From Cytobacillus firmus DS1 (lineage in GTDB: Bacteria; Bacillota; Bacilli; Bacillales; Cytobacillaceae): a stretch of 64,000 nt of DNA. This document shows positions 6,274 to 16,263 of this stretch, one piece after another. How positions within the stretch are numbered: the first letter of the stretch is position 1; each line of letters begins with the position of its first letter. Location: NCBI RefSeq assembly GCF_000565285.1, contig NZ_APVL01000004.1, positions 1-64,000 of the forward strand, read 5' to 3'. The notes beneath the pieces were generated by a model, which was not told where the DNA came from, did no database searches, and saw only the letters and a program-made list of their open reading frames with translations. Made by a program: the position numbers and the translations under genes.

Positions 6274-8076
6274 TTGAAAGGGGTTAGGAAATTCAAATCA
6301 GGAAAGAAGGAACGAAAAGCATCATTCAAGTCTAAAAAGCCTGATATAGGCAAGATTTTTAATAAAATGGCCGGCACAAGCTGGTGGAAGAACCTGAAGC
6401 TTGGCCAGAAATATGGAGTTGCGCTTTTTGTGACCATTGGTCTTTTCATAGTTTCAACAGTCCTCACTTTTTTTCTGCTTACAATTGCCAGCTCAAAACT
6501 GGATACTGTTAAGGGTTCTGGAGAAAAAGCCATTAAAATTAGTGAATCAGCGGCAACATTTCACCATAAAGGGAGCACGATTGGAAACTTTATCATTGAC
6601 TCCAATCCTAAACATTTAAAGACATTTGACCAGCTGACAGAGGAATTTAATAAATTAAAGAAGGAAATTTCTCCGGATCTCAACAATGCGAAATCAAAAG
6701 ACATTTTTAAGCAAATTGATGAAAATGATCAAAAAATCACGAGTTTATTCCATGACGTCATTGAGCCAAAAGTCAAACTTCAGCATGAAAGAGAATATAG
6801 GCTTGGGAAATTGCAGGCAGATAATATAATTTCTGAAACGGTTGAAAAATTGAATACCCTTAGCAGCATGATGAAAGAGGACCAGCAAAAGGCTGTATCT
6901 TCTGCAAAATCCAGTCTTATTCTAACTTTGATAGTACTTGGCATTTCAATCATCGTTTCTGCTTTCCTTGGAATCGCAAGTATTGTTTTTGTAGGACGTA
7001 TGATTTCAAAAAAATTAACTTCGATCGTACAGTTTTCAAATGAAATAGCAAAAGGAAACCTCAATGCGGATTCAATGGAATATGAAGGTAATGATGAAGT
7101 AGCACAGCTTAGCAGAGCCATGAATTCCATGAAAGTAAAACTGCAGACTATGATTCAGGAAATTAATTCTGTTTCTGGATATGTTACAGAAAGAAGCGGA
7201 GAACTGAATATTGCTGCAAATGAAGTGAAAGCAGCCAGTCAGCAGGTTGCTTCAACCATGCAGGAGCTTTCAGGAGGAGCTGAGGATCAGGCTGGCTCTG
7301 CAACACGTTTGTCTTTATTGATGGACGAGTACCTGGAAAATGTGAAAGAAGCAGCATTCAGCGGGAATGAAATCAAGAGTGCTTCCACAGAGGTGTTATC
7401 TCTTACAGAGGATGGAAACAAGCTTATGAAAGAATCCCAGCAACAAATGGGACTAATTAATCAGATTATGAAGTCGTCTGTGGACAAGGTTAATGGACTG
7501 GATGATCAGACCAAACAAATTTCAAAGTTAGTTAAGGTTATAAAGGAAATTGCCGACCAGACCAACCTGCTCGCATTAAACGCAGCAATTGAAGCTGCCA
7601 GAGCAGGTGAGCACGGAAGAGGTTTTGCAGTCGTGGCAGATGAGGTCAGGAAACTGGCTGAGCAGGTATCCTTTTCGGTATCAGATATCACCAAGATTGT
7701 CGGAGGTATTCAAGCAGAGTCGAACAGTGTAGCTATGTCACTTCAAACAGGCTATGTTCAGGTTGAAAAAGGAACAGAGCAAATTCAACTGACAGGACAA
7801 ACATTCCAGAAAATTTATGAGGCAGTTAACTCAATGTCCACCAATGTCAGTGACATTTCCCGCAGCCTCGAGCAAGTTTCAATTAATTCTTCACATATGA
7901 ATCAGTCCATTGGCAATATTGCCGCAGTATCTGAGGAATCTGCTGCAGGCATCGAACAAACGAGTGCATCAATGGCTCAGACTAACCATTCAATGGAGGA
8001 AATCTCAGATAATGCACAGTCTCTGTCTGAATTGGCAGAACAATTAGATGAGATGATTGCAAAATTTAAACTGTAA
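6274..8076 (+). CDS. Methyl-accepting chemotaxis protein
   Basis: A 600-residue chemoreceptor. After a basic N-terminal stretch of about 45 residues come TM1 (about 48-72), a periplasm-side ligand domain of the four-helix type (about 75-210), TM2 (about 213-240), a HAMP region (about 240-295) and a long coiled-coil signalling domain. The hairpin tip is diagnostic: [20 protein letters not shown] then [19 protein letters not shown]. It controls the CheA kinase through CheW/CheV, and CheV is encoded at 50.3 kb. The start is a TTG after AAAGGGGGAAG. The ligand is not predictable. The 45-residue cytoplasmic leader is longer than in most chemoreceptors. Confidence 0.95.
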   Translation: MKGVRKFKSGKKERKASFKSKKPDIGKIFNKMAGTSWWKNLKLGQKYGVALFVTIGLFIVSTVLTFFLLTIASSKLDTVKGSGEKAIKISESAATFHHKGSTIGNFIIDSNPKHLKTFDQLTEEFNKLKKEISPDLNNAKSKDIFKQIDENDQKITSLFHDVIEPKVKLQHEREYRLGKLQADNIISETVEKLNTLSSMMKEDQQKAVSSAKSSLILTLIVLGISIIVSAFLGIASIVFVGRMISKKLTSIVQFSNEIAKGNLNADSMEYEGNDEVAQLSRAMNSMKVKLQTMIQEINSVSGYVTERSGELNIAANEVKAASQQVASTMQELSGGAEDQAGSATRLSLLMDEYLENVKEAAFSGNEIKSASTEVLSLTEDGNKLMKESQQQMGLINQIMKSSVDKVNGLDDQTKQISKLVKVIKEIADQTNLLALNAAIEAARAGEHGRGFAVVADEVRKLAEQVSFSVSDITKIVGGIQAESNSVAMSLQTGYVQVEKGTEQIQLTGQTFQKIYEAVNSMSTNVSDISRSLEQVSINSSHMNQSIGNIAAVSEESAAGIEQTSASMAQTNHSMEEISDNAQSLSELAEQLDEMIAKFKL

Positions 8077-8233
8077 AATCCAGGCATACTCGTGATAGGG
8101 TATGCCTCTTCCTTTCTATCCAAAGCCTTAATATAAAAAATTATTTAAGACAGTTTTCCCTGAGATTTAAAGGTTTTACTCTAATTTTGTAGAAATATTT
8201 AATTAATTGCAAATCCCAATAGGAGGAAATAGA

Positions 8234-10063
8234 GTGGTCATTATGAATCAGGAAATCAGGAGACTCTATGCCAGGATTGAGACTTTGGAAAAGGAAAATA
8301 ACATATTGGCTAACGGCAATTCGCCTGGATATAACCTATTCTCTCACTCAAAAGATGGAATTTTAATTTTTGACAGCGAGGAGAAAATAGTTGATGTCAA
8401 TCCATCATTTGCTGAAAGCATAAAGATGGATAAACAGCAGCTGATAGGCAGGAACCTGTGTGAAATCGTGCCGGAAAATAAGCATTTCAAGCTTGAAAAG
8501 CAAAAGGAACTGTTGAAAAGAAGTAAAAGTGTCAGGGGCATACTTCCAGTATATAACGGCAGCAGAAGTATTATAGAGTTTGATTTTACTACCAGCACCC
8601 TTAATGAGAGCGGTCTTTATATGTGTATATTAAGAGATGTCACAAATAAGCGGCTCCTTGAACGGAAAGTAAAAAAGAATGAAGAGCTGTATGCTGACCT
8701 ATTTATAGAAGCCCTGGATGGAATCATTTTTTGGTGCGGGAATGGTGAAATCATTGATGCTAATGAGGCTGCTTGCCGAATTTTTGAATGTACACATGAT
8801 GAACTAATCAAAAAAAAGGTAAAAGATTTTGTTTATGAAAAATCGGAAAGGTACAGAAACATTGTTAAAGAGATGTTCATAAAGGGCTCAATAAGGGATG
8901 AGCTTGTTTTTCTTATGCCAAATGGCCAGTTCAAATCGTTGGAGTTTACTGTGAAATTGAACTCTGTTGAAGGCTACCATATGACAATCTTCAGAAATGT
9001 CAGTGAGCGTCATGCCATGGAAAAAAGCCTAAGGGAAAGCGAACAAAAATTTCGCATGATATTTGAAGGGGCTCTTGAAGGTATTATCCTCTGGAACGAT
9101 CAGTTTCAAATAGTCGATATTAATCAATCGGGCCAGAGAATGCTGCAGATGACAAAGGAGGATCTTATCGGAGCGTCACTGCATAGTATTTTGAATGACT
9201 GCAATATAACAGATGATGAATTAATAGAGCAGATAAGAAACATACACTCTGAGGGGCAATCAGACGGAAACCTTTCTATTACTTTAAAAACAGGCAGAAA
9301 GAAATTTTTCGAGTTTTCCAACAAGCTGAATATTTTTTCTAATATCAGTATGACGACTTTTAAAGATATAACTGAGAAGCTGGAAATGGAAGAACAGCTT
9401 CGGAAATCAGATACATTGAATGTCATTGGAGAATTGGCAGCAGGGATTGCACATGAGATCAGAAATCCGATGACGGCTCTTAAAGGCTTTATACAGCTTT
9501 TGGAAGGCAGTGTAAAAGAAGATCATACGATGTATTTCAATGTGATCACTACTGAGCTCAGCAGGATTGATTCAATTATTAATGAATTTCTTATTCTCGC
9601 TAAGCCTCAAGCTGTCAAATTTGTAGAAAAGGACATATCACAAATCATGAAAGAAACAGTCGATCTCCTTAGTGCCCAGGCTGTGCTGCACAATGTTCAA
9701 TTCAGAACTTATTATGAACAGAATATGCCCATGGTTTTCTGTGAATCCAATCAAATGAAAAAGGTCTTTATCAATATTATAAAAAATGCAATTGAAGTCA
9801 TGCCTAAAGGCGGATATATTACAGTATCCATTCGAAAAGAATGTGATCATAAAGTTCACATATCCATAAGGGATGAAGGAACAGGAATTCCTGCCCATAA
9901 AATAAAAAAGCTTGGTGAGCCTTTCTATACTACAAAGGAAAGAGGCACTGGACTTGGTTTAATGGTTACATATAAAATTATTGAAGAACATAAGGGAACA
10001 ATTGAAGTGGAAAGCAAATTGGGTGAAGGAACTGTTTTCCACATCTATTTACCCGTATTATAA
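8234..10063 (+). CDS. Soluble triple-PAS sensor histidine kinase (KinE/KinA-like)
   Basis: A 609-residue cytoplasmic kinase with three PAS domains (about residues 35-140, 155-265 and 272-385), a HisKA dimerisation domain with phosphorylated His407 in AAGIAHEIRNPMT, and a HATPase domain with the N box (INIIKNAIEVMP) and G boxes (DEGTGIP, GTGLGLM). No membrane segment is present. The layout and the position next to ogt match KinE of the B. subtilis sporulation phosphorelay, which feeds Spo0F. No response regulator is adjacent, as expected for an orphan phosphorelay kinase. The GTG at 8234 follows AGGAGG; ATG 8243 is an alternative. Confidence 0.85.
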   Translation: MVIMNQEIRRLYARIETLEKENNILANGNSPGYNLFSHSKDGILIFDSEEKIVDVNPSFAESIKMDKQQLIGRNLCEIVPENKHFKLEKQKELLKRSKSVRGILPVYNGSRSIIEFDFTTSTLNESGLYMCILRDVTNKRLLERKVKKNEELYADLFIEALDGIIFWCGNGEIIDANEAACRIFECTHDELIKKKVKDFVYEKSERYRNIVKEMFIKGSIRDELVFLMPNGQFKSLEFTVKLNSVEGYHMTIFRNVSERHAMEKSLRESEQKFRMIFEGALEGIILWNDQFQIVDINQSGQRMLQMTKEDLIGASLHSILNDCNITDDELIEQIRNIHSEGQSDGNLSITLKTGRKKFFEFSNKLNIFSNISMTTFKDITEKLEMEEQLRKSDTLNVIGELAAGIAHEIRNPMTALKGFIQLLEGSVKEDHTMYFNVITTELSRIDSIINEFLILAKPQAVKFVEKDISQIMKETVDLLSAQAVLHNVQFRTYYEQNMPMVFCESNQMKKVFINIIKNAIEVMPKGGYITVSIRKECDHKVHISIRDEGTGIPAHKIKKLGEPFYTTKERGTGLGLMVTYKIIEEHKGTIEVESKLGEGTVFHIYLPVL

Positions 10064-10071
10064 AGGCGGTA

Positions 10072-10578
10072 ATGAAAATGACAGGCAGAGTTTATTCTAA
10101 AAAAATGACACCGGCTGGCGACATTTACATCGTAGCAGAAAATGGAATCCTTTTGGCTTTATACATGGGGGAAGCTGATTTTCTGGAAGGGGAAGAGGTC
10201 TTATCCCTGCAATTTGATCCCTCTGACTCTGTGATCAAAAAGTGTACTCTCCAGCTTGAAGAATACTTCGGAGGACATAGGAAGGAGTTTGATATTCCAA
10301 TAGAGCCCAATGGAACTGAATTTCAAAAAGCAGTATGGAAAGAGCTTTGTCTCATCCCCTTTGGCCAGACAAGAAGCTATCAGGACATTGCTGTTAAAAT
10401 AGGGAAAGATAAAGCTGTTCGGGCTATTGGACAGGCAAATAAGGCCAATTGCCTTCCAATCATTATTCCTTGTCATCGTGTTATCGGCAAGAATAAATCT
10501 TTAACCGGGTATGCAGGCAGCAGGACAGAAATTAAAGAAATATTATTATCCCTTGAAGGGGCCAATTATGCTAAATAG
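10072..10578 (+). CDS. ogt: Methylated-DNA--protein-cysteine S-methyltransferase
   Basis: A 168-residue suicide enzyme that moves the O6-alkyl group of guanine to its own cysteine. The active site IIPCHRVIG is present with Cys134, and the preceding AVRAIGQANKANCLP is the helix-turn-helix/Asn-hinge region of the family. Length is normal for Ogt. The ATG lies eight bases after the kinase stop codon behind AAAGGCGG, so the gene may be co-transcribed with the kinase. The kinE-ogt adjacency is as in B. subtilis. Confidence 0.93.
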   Translation: MKMTGRVYSKKMTPAGDIYIVAENGILLALYMGEADFLEGEEVLSLQFDPSDSVIKKCTLQLEEYFGGHRKEFDIPIEPNGTEFQKAVWKELCLIPFGQTRSYQDIAVKIGKDKAVRAIGQANKANCLPIIIPCHRVIGKNKSLTGYAGSRTEIKEILLSLEGANYAK

Positions 10579-10583
10579 TTATT

Positions 10584-10612
10584 AAATCACCCTTTTAAGG
10601 TGATTTTTTTTT
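10584..10612 (+). terminator. Terminator of ogt
   Basis: AAATCACC pairs with GGTGATTT around a seven-base loop, followed by a run of nine T. Confidence 0.85.
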
Positions 10613-10630
10613 GGGATTTTTCAAATTCTG

Positions 10631-10680
10631 TTGACGAAATGAATTACATTCGATTAATATCTAATTAGATATTAATCGAA
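10631..10680 (+). promoter_or_regulatory. Promoter and 32-bp perfect palindromic operator of the ArsR-DUF2087 gene
   Basis: TTGACG at 10631-10636 and TAATAT at 10655-10660, 18 bases apart, form a promoter. Bases 10649-10680 form a perfect 32-bp palindrome (TTCGATTAATATCTAA and its complement) that covers the -10 element and the expected start site. Autorepression by the ArsR-type protein encoded directly downstream is the simplest reading. Confidence 0.7.
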
Positions 10681-10695
10681 ATGAGGCGCGCATTT

Positions 10696-11277
10696 ATGCA
10701 ATTAAATCGTTTAGTAGCTTTTTATAAGACAATGGGAGACCCTACCAGAATCCGGATTGTTTTTCTCCTTGCTAAAGGGCCGCTGCATGGCCAGGCGATT
10801 GCCGGAAAGCTTGGATTAACCCCGCCTACTATTACGCATCACCTAAATAAACTGCGGGAAATAAACCTTGTTTATCAAAGGAGAGATAAAAATACTGTTT
10901 ATTTTTATCTGAATGAATCCGTCCTGAAACACCAGTCAGGAGTACTTGCAAAATTGGCAGACAAAGAGGAGGTTAAAAAAATGGAGGAACAAAATTCAGA
11001 AAACCAGAAGGTTATTGAAAATTTCTTTACCAGAGATGGAAAGCTGAAGAATATTCCAGCCCAGAGAAAGAAGAAACTCATGGTTTTTGAACATTTAATT
11101 AAAGGCTTGAAAATGGGAAAAAAATATGAAGAAAAAGAGCTTAACGAATACATCAAACAATATCATGAAGACTATGCCACTATACGCAGAGAATTCATAA
11201 TTAACCATTATATGTACCGCGAAAATGGCATTTACGAATTAAACCCTCAAGAAATGTGGGCGAAAATAGAAGGGTAA
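10696..11277 (+). CDS. ArsR-type transcriptional regulator with C-terminal DUF2087
   Basis: A 193-residue regulator. Residues 5-75 are a winged helix of ArsR/SmtB type (MGDPTRIRIVFLLAKGPLHG then ITHHLNKLREINLVYQRRD). Residues about 105-190 are a DUF2087 domain (LMVFEHLIKGLKMGKKYEEK then YATIRREFI and YELNP), a combination common in Firmicutes. No metal-binding cysteine cluster is seen, so the signal is probably not a soft metal. The ATG at 10696 has GAGG nine bases upstream; the ATG at 10681 touches the palindrome and lacks a ribosome site. No obvious target gene lies downstream; mtnU is convergent. Confidence 0.8.
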   Translation: MQLNRLVAFYKTMGDPTRIRIVFLLAKGPLHGQAIAGKLGLTPPTITHHLNKLREINLVYQRRDKNTVYFYLNESVLKHQSGVLAKLADKEEVKKMEEQNSENQKVIENFFTRDGKLKNIPAQRKKKLMVFEHLIKGLKMGKKYEEKELNEYIKQYHEDYATIRREFIINHYMYRENGIYELNPQEMWAKIEG

Positions 11278-11303
11278 GCAGGGGCCCTGATAAGGTCCCC
11301 TGC
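11278..11303. terminator. GC-rich hairpin between convergent ArsR-type gene and mtnU
   Basis: GCAGGGG and CCCCTGC form a strong stem between the two stop codons. No T tract follows, so termination is likely but unproven. Confidence 0.5.
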
Positions 11304-11310
11304 AAAGTCA

Positions 11311-12096
11311 TCAGCGGTAAAAATCCGGTTTGCGGTCCTCAAAAATCGGAATTAAGCTGCGGACTTCCTTCACTTTATCCAGGTCAATTTCTGCATGCAG
11401 GATTTCTTCAGTTTCAGAGCCTTCAGCAACCACATCCCCCCAAGGGTCTATAATCATCGAATGGCCAGCAAAGACATTATCAGGATCAGAGCCGGAACGG
11501 TTGCATGCAATAACGTAGCACTGGTTTTCAATGGCACGTGCAATCAAAAGCGCACGCCAATGAGAAAGCCGGGCCAATGGCCATTGTGCTACTACAAATA
11601 AAGCTTCTGCCCCTTCCGCTGTATGGGTCCGCACCCACTCAGGAAAACGGATATCATAACAAATCATGCCTGCAAACTTCCTATTGTCCAGAGAAAACCC
11701 TCCCTTGGCTGACCCTCCTTTCAAATAGAGATGCTCATTCATAAGCTTGAATAAGTGCAGCTTGCTGTATTCTTGTAAAAGGTCACCATTACGGTCTAGA
11801 ATCAGCAAAGTATTGTAAATGCCCTCAGGTGTTTTCTTTGCAACAGAACCGCCAATCAGATGGACCTTGTTTTTTTGAGCGATCTCTTTCAAAAAAGCCA
11901 GTGCAAAGGCAGCATCCTGATCAGCTATTTCTTCTAATCTGGTCAAATCATAGCCTGTCGTCCAAAGCTCCGGAAGAACCAAAACGTCCGGATTAGACTT
12001 AAGCGCTTTATTAATCATGGCTTCGGCCGCTATAAAATTCTTCTCAGGTTTTCCAAAGGCTATGTCCATTTGCAAACAGGCAATCTTTAATTTCAT
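11311..12096 (-). CDS. mtnU: Carbon-nitrogen hydrolase, omega-amidase of methionine salvage
   Basis: A 261-residue nitrilase-superfamily enzyme expected to deamidate 2-oxoglutaramate (or alpha-ketoglutaramate-like product) left by the MtnE transaminase. The catalytic triad regions are visible: Glu in LVLPELWTTGYD, Lys in YSKLHLF, and Cys in FAGMICYDIRFPEW. It is divergent from mtnE, and the mtnU-mtnE-mtnWXBD order equals B. subtilis ykrU-ykrV-ykrWXYZ. ATG start, with only a weak ribosome site. Confidence 0.85.
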   Translation of the reverse strand: MKLKIACLQMDIAFGKPEKNFIAAEAMINKALKSNPDVLVLPELWTTGYDLTRLEEIADQDAAFALAFLKEIAQKNKVHLIGGSVAKKTPEGIYNTLLILDRNGDLLQEYSKLHLFKLMNEHLYLKGGSAKGGFSLDNRKFAGMICYDIRFPEWVRTHTAEGAEALFVVAQWPLARLSHWRALLIARAIENQCYVIACNRSGSDPDNVFAGHSMIIDPWGDVVAEGSETEEILHAEIDLDKVKEVRSLIPIFEDRKPDFYR

Positions 12097-12239
12097 TTAA
12101 CTCCCCCGCAATCATCTTTTCTATATGTTATGATTAATCCGATAGATAGAAATCTTCTAAATATTACTTTACAACTTACCATTTACGTTATATCATTTGT
12201 GACTATATTTTCAATCATTTTTTTAAGCAGGTGAACAAT

Positions 12240-13412
12240 TTGATTAATTATCCGCAATCAGAACTATTAAAAAGTCTGCCAAAACAGTTTTTTGCCTCTT
12301 TGACAGCTAAGGTGGGGAAAAAGCTTGAACAGGGTCATGATGTCATTAATCTGGGACAGGGAAATCCTGATCTTCCTACCCCTGAGCATATTGTCAAGCG
12401 GCTTCAAAGTGCAGCCGAAAACCCTCAAAACCATAAGTACTCTCCTTTTCAGGGTTACCCGTATTTAAAAAAGGCAGCAGCTGACTTTTATAAAAGGGAA
12501 TATGATGTGGAATTGGACCCGGATACTGAAATAGCTATCCTTTTTGGAGGCAAAGCAGGACTTGTTGAAATCCCTCAATGCCTTTTAAATCCCGGGGACA
12601 GCGTATTGGTTCCGGACCCGGGATATCCTGATTATTGGTCAGGAGTTGCACTGGCTAAAGCAAAAATGGTGACAATGCCCCTGAGAGAAGAAAATAACTT
12701 TTTGCCTGTATACAGTGATTTGTCAGCTGAGGAGCTTAATTCAGCCAAATTGATGTTTCTTAATTATCCAAATAACCCTACTGGAGCAGTGGCAAACAAA
12801 GAGTTTTTTCAGGAAACAGTTGAATTGAGCCGAAGCCATGGCATTGGCATCGTTCATGATTTTGCATATGGCGGAATCGGATTTGACGGAAAAAGACCTG
12901 TAAGTTTTCTTCAGGCAGAAGGCGCAAAAGAGGTCGGAATTGAAATTTATACTCTTTCAAAGACCTTTAATATGGCTGGCTGGAGAGTAGGGTTTGCCGC
13001 AGGAAATGCAAGCGTTATTGCAGCACTGAACCTGATGCAGGACCACCTTTACGTCAGCTTGTTTGGAGCTGTTCAGGAAGCTGCAGCAGCAGCTCTGTCA
13101 GGCTCCCAGGATTGTGTAAAAGAGCTGAATTCGATCTACGAATCCAGACGAAATACATTCATTTCCGGTCTCAGGGAAATTGGGTGGGATGTACAAGCTC
13201 CTCAAGGCTCCTTTTTTGCATGGCTCAAGGTCCCGGAATCATTTACATCTGAAGAGTTTTCTGAGTATCTCCTGGAGAAAGCGCATATTGCAGTTGCACC
13301 CGGCAACGGATTCGGCCAGTTTGGAGAAGGATTTGTGAGAGCCGGTTTGCTGACATCTGAAGAAAGACTTAAAGAAGCGGTGGGGAGAATACAAAAATTA
13401 AACCTATTTTAA
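12240..13412 (+). CDS. mtnE: Methionine-salvage aminotransferase
   Basis: A 390-residue PLP class-I aminotransferase making methionine from 4-methylthio-2-oxobutyrate, the last step of the 5'-methylthioadenosine cycle. PLP-site motifs are present: NPNNPTGAV-like LNYPNNPTGAVAN, HDFAYG, the Schiff-base Lys in YTLSKTFNMAGWRVGF, and an Arg in FVRAGLLTSEERLKEA. The sequence reads along B. subtilis MtnE (YkrV) throughout. The TTG at 12240 has AGGTGA five bases upstream; the GTG at 12231 lies inside that site. No SAM riboswitch precedes this gene, unlike mtnW. Confidence 0.92.
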   Translation: MINYPQSELLKSLPKQFFASLTAKVGKKLEQGHDVINLGQGNPDLPTPEHIVKRLQSAAENPQNHKYSPFQGYPYLKKAAADFYKREYDVELDPDTEIAILFGGKAGLVEIPQCLLNPGDSVLVPDPGYPDYWSGVALAKAKMVTMPLREENNFLPVYSDLSAEELNSAKLMFLNYPNNPTGAVANKEFFQETVELSRSHGIGIVHDFAYGGIGFDGKRPVSFLQAEGAKEVGIEIYTLSKTFNMAGWRVGFAAGNASVIAALNLMQDHLYVSLFGAVQEAAAAALSGSQDCVKELNSIYESRRNTFISGLREIGWDVQAPQGSFFAWLKVPESFTSEEFSEYLLEKAHIAVAPGNGFGQFGEGFVRAGLLTSEERLKEAVGRIQKLNLF

Positions 13413-13497
13413 TTTTTTCAATAATTCAATTGACAAAAGTATTTAGCACTGTCATAATTCTAATTAAATTTCTAAATTAACTGAATAATAGATTTCG

Positions 13498-13658
13498 TTT
13501 TCTTATTAAGAGCAGGCGGAGGGACTAGCCCTATGAAGCCCGGCAACCGACTTATACTTAAGCACGGTGCTAAATCTTGCAGCTTATAGCTGAAAGATAA
13601 GAAGATGTTAGATTGCTATGCTAACCTCTTCTTATTTGAAGAGGTTTTTTATTTTTCT
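13498..13658 (+). promoter_or_regulatory. SAM-I (S-box) riboswitch with terminator controlling mtnWXBD
   Basis: The S-box core is present: AGAGCAGGCGGAGGGACTAG, AGCCCGGCAACC and a GGTGCTAA segment. P1 forms between TCTTAT (13501-13506) and ATAAGA (13597-13602). The terminator pairs AACCTCTTC (13623-13631) with GAAGAGGTT (13638-13646) before a T tract. ATAAGAAG (13597-13604) can instead pair with CTTCTTAT (13628-13635), giving the antiterminator. High SAM should therefore stop transcription. Confidence 0.95.
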
Positions 13659-13688
13659 TATTCTTTGATATTGAAAGGAAGAAAATTC

Positions 13689-14921
13689 ATGAGTGAAATT
13701 ATTGCAGCGTACCTCATACATGATGAAAAACATAATCCTGAGAAAAAAGCGGAGGAGATCGCTTTAGGTTTAACGGTGGGATCATGGACCCATCTGCCCG
13801 AGCTTGAAAAGCAGCAGCTGGAGAAGCATAAAGGCAGGGTCGTTTCTGTTGAAACCTTTACAAAAGATGCAGAAAGCAAGGAAACAGCTGCGATCATTAA
13901 AATCGCCTATCCTGCTGTTAATTTTAGTCCGGATTTACCGGCAATCTTAACAACAGTCTTTGGGAAACTGTCACTGGACGGAAAGATTAAACTGCTGGAT
14001 TTACAGTTTTCCAATGAATTAAAAAGTTTTTTCCCCGGACCTCGATTTGGGATTGAAGGGCTGAGGGGAAAACTGAATGTATATGACAGGCCTCTTCTGA
14101 TGAGCATCTTCAAAGGAGTGCTCGGCAAAGATATGGATTATTTGACTTCACAGCTGCGTGAACAGGCCATGGGCGGCATAGACCTTGTAAAAGACGATGA
14201 AATTTTATTTGAAAACAGCCTCACTCCGTTAGAAGCTCGGATAAAAGAAGGAAAAAAGGTGTTAAGACAGGTTTATGAGGAAACGGGCCATCGGACGTTA
14301 TATGCTGTTAATTTAACAGGCAGATCGTTTGAATTAAAAGATAAGGCAAGAAAGGCATCCAGTCTTGGGGCGGATCTTCTACTCTTCAATGTATTCTCTT
14401 ATGGGCTCGATGTATTGCAGTCTTTAAGAGAAGATAATGAGATTGGACTGCCTATCATGGCGCATCCTGCAGTTAGCGGAGCCCTTTCGGCTTCAAGTAT
14501 TTATGGAATCTCTTATCCTTTGCTTTTAGGCAAACTGCTCAGGTATGCAGGAGCTGACTTGTCTCTTTTCCCATCACCTTATGGGTCAGTTGCCCTCGAA
14601 AAAACTCAGGCACTATCCATTGCGGATAGCCTGAAAGCGGATGATTTCTGCAAAAGAACTTTTCCGGTTCCCTCAGCCGGCATCCATCCGGGTTTAGTAC
14701 CTTTGCTATTCGAAGACTTTGGAATAGACAGTGTAATCAATGCCGGAGGGGGCGTACACGGGCATCCGGAAGGGGCAAGAGGAGGCGGTCTGGCATTCCG
14801 CCAGGCGATTGATTTGACTTTAAAGGGAGCTTCTTTGGGTGATGCTCCATCAGACTTTTCTGAATTGAAAAGAGCGATTGATTTATGGGGGTACAAAGAG
14901 GTGGCTGTAAAGAATGGCTAA
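13689..14921 (+). CDS. mtnW: 2,3-diketo-5-methylthiopentyl-1-phosphate enolase (RuBisCO-like protein)
   Basis: A 410-residue RuBisCO-like enolase of methionine salvage. It carries [12 protein letters not shown], the lysine loop [10 protein letters not shown] (site of the carbamylated Lys and metal ligands), MAHPAVSGA and a glycine-rich phosphate loop [17 protein letters not shown]. It lacks carboxylase function as judged from its family. The ATG at 13689 follows AAAGGAAG and lies beyond the riboswitch terminator; the open frame extending back to 13605 runs through the terminator and is not coding. First gene of mtnWXBD, overlapping mtnX by eight bases. Confidence 0.93.
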   Translation: MSEIIAAYLIHDEKHNPEKKAEEIALGLTVGSWTHLPELEKQQLEKHKGRVVSVETFTKDAESKETAAIIKIAYPAVNFSPDLPAILTTVFGKLSLDGKIKLLDLQFSNELKSFFPGPRFGIEGLRGKLNVYDRPLLMSIFKGVLGKDMDYLTSQLREQAMGGIDLVKDDEILFENSLTPLEARIKEGKKVLRQVYEETGHRTLYAVNLTGRSFELKDKARKASSLGADLLLFNVFSYGLDVLQSLREDNEIGLPIMAHPAVSGALSASSIYGISYPLLLGKLLRYAGADLSLFPSPYGSVALEKTQALSIADSLKADDFCKRTFPVPSAGIHPGLVPLLFEDFGIDSVINAGGGVHGHPEGARGGGLAFRQAIDLTLKGASLGDAPSDFSELKRAIDLWGYKEVAVKNG

Positions 14922-15576
14922 AATAGCAGTTTTTTGCGACTTTGATGGAACTATTACCGAAAAAGATAACATCATCAATATTATGAAGCATTTTGCTCCC
15001 TCCCAATGGGAAGGGATAAAAAATCAAGTTCTGCAGCAGGAAATTTCTATTAAGGAGGGAGTAGGAAAGATGTTTTCCCTTCTCCCAAGCAATCTGAAAG
15101 GTGATCTCACTGATTTCGTCTTAGAAAATGCAAGAATAAGAGAGGGGTTTCAGCCATTTGCCGATTATCTGGCAGAAGAAGATATACCTCTTTATATAGT
15201 AAGCGGGGGAATAGATTTTTTTGTGGCTCCCGTTCTGGATAAATATGGACCCTTTGAAGCAGTGTTCTGCAATAGTTCTGATTTTAGCGGCGATACAATA
15301 AAAATCTTGTGGCCCCATAGCTGTGATGAAAAATGCGATAATAATTGCGGCTGCTGCAAGCCTTCCATTATGAGGAAATTAGAGGCTGAGGACACATTGA
15401 AAGTGGTAATCGGTGATTCAATAACCGACCTTGAGGCTGCAAAACAGGCAGATTTTGTTATAGCAAGAGACCTGCTTCTGAAAAAAAGCAAAGAGTTGAA
15501 CCTTAATCATAACTCCTTTGAAACATTCTATGATTGCATTGAGGTCTTAAAAAAATTAAATGAGGTGAGGGTATGA
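14914..15576 (+). CDS. mtnX: 2-hydroxy-3-keto-5-methylthiopentenyl-1-phosphate phosphatase
   Basis: A 220-residue HAD-family phosphatase acting after MtnW to give the acireductone. Motif I is [13 protein letters not shown] near residue 8, motif [10 protein letters not shown], motif III the Lys in a KPS segment, and motif [14 protein letters not shown] cysteine cluster, [17 protein letters not shown], at about residues 129-147 is typical of Bacillus MtnX. The ATG overlaps the end of mtnW and the stop overlaps the mtnB start (ATGA), so translation is coupled. Confidence 0.93.
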   Translation: MAKIAVFCDFDGTITEKDNIINIMKHFAPSQWEGIKNQVLQQEISIKEGVGKMFSLLPSNLKGDLTDFVLENARIREGFQPFADYLAEEDIPLYIVSGGIDFFVAPVLDKYGPFEAVFCNSSDFSGDTIKILWPHSCDEKCDNNCGCCKPSIMRKLEAEDTLKVVIGDSITDLEAAKQADFVIARDLLLKKSKELNLNHNSFETFYDCIEVLKKLNEVRV

Positions 15577-16208
15577 GCAGACTTGAGGAAAGATGGAATG
15601 AGCTTGGAGATATTAAAGACGAGCTCGCTGAAAGGGACTGGTTCATGGGAACGAGCGGAAATCTCGCGATTAAGGTGAGCGCAGATCCGCTTCAATTCCT
15701 TGTAACAGCAAGCGGGAAGGATAAACGGAAACGCACTGATGAAGACTTTCTCCTTGTGGATGAATTTGGCCGGCCGGTGGGATCCACCCATCTTAAGCCA
15801 TCCGCTGAAACACTTCTGCATACTGAAATATACAAAAGAACAAAAGCTGAATGCAGTCTTCATGTACATACAATTGATAATAATGTCATCTCAGAAATTT
15901 ATGGTGATCAAGAGGCAGTAACATTTAAAGGACAAGAGCTCATAAAAGCATTTGATAAGTGGGAGGAAGATGCTGTTTTAAGGATTCCGATTATTCCTAA
16001 TTATGCACACATTCCTGCTCTGGCAAAATGTTTTTCTTCCCATATACATGAAGATTCAGGTGCAATTTTAATAAGGAATCACGGAATTACAGTATGGGGC
16101 AAATCTTCCTTTGAGGCTAAAAAGATTCTTGAGGCTTCAGAATTTCTGTTTCGCTATCAGCTAAGGCTTTTGGAACATAGAGTCAGTCAGCTATCAAAAG
16201 TAGTGTAA
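15573..16208 (+). CDS. mtnB: Methylthioribulose-1-phosphate dehydratase
   Basis: A 211-residue class II aldolase-fold enzyme that dehydrates 5-methylthioribulose-1-phosphate. Visible family features are [32 protein letters not shown], the zinc His residues in LHVHTIDNN and a third in [10 protein letters not shown]. Length is normal. It shares an ATGA overlap with mtnX and precedes mtnD by 55 bases. Confidence 0.93.
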   Translation: MSRLEERWNELGDIKDELAERDWFMGTSGNLAIKVSADPLQFLVTASGKDKRKRTDEDFLLVDEFGRPVGSTHLKPSAETLLHTEIYKRTKAECSLHVHTIDNNVISEIYGDQEAVTFKGQELIKAFDKWEEDAVLRIPIIPNYAHIPALAKCFSSHIHEDSGAILIRNHGITVWGKSSFEAKKILEASEFLFRYQLRLLEHRVSQLSKVV

Positions 16209-16263
16209 TTCACAAGCTCTTAAACAATTCGGAAAATGATTTTAATAGAGAGGGTTGATTAAT

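Noticed and set aside
13605-13688. N-terminal extension of mtnW to 13605
   Set aside because: It would translate through the riboswitch terminator; the ATG at 13689 has its own ribosome site and matches the family start.
15121-15869. Several 60-113-codon minus-strand frames over mtnX and mtnB
   Set aside because: Antisense shadows of well-supported genes, without ribosome sites.
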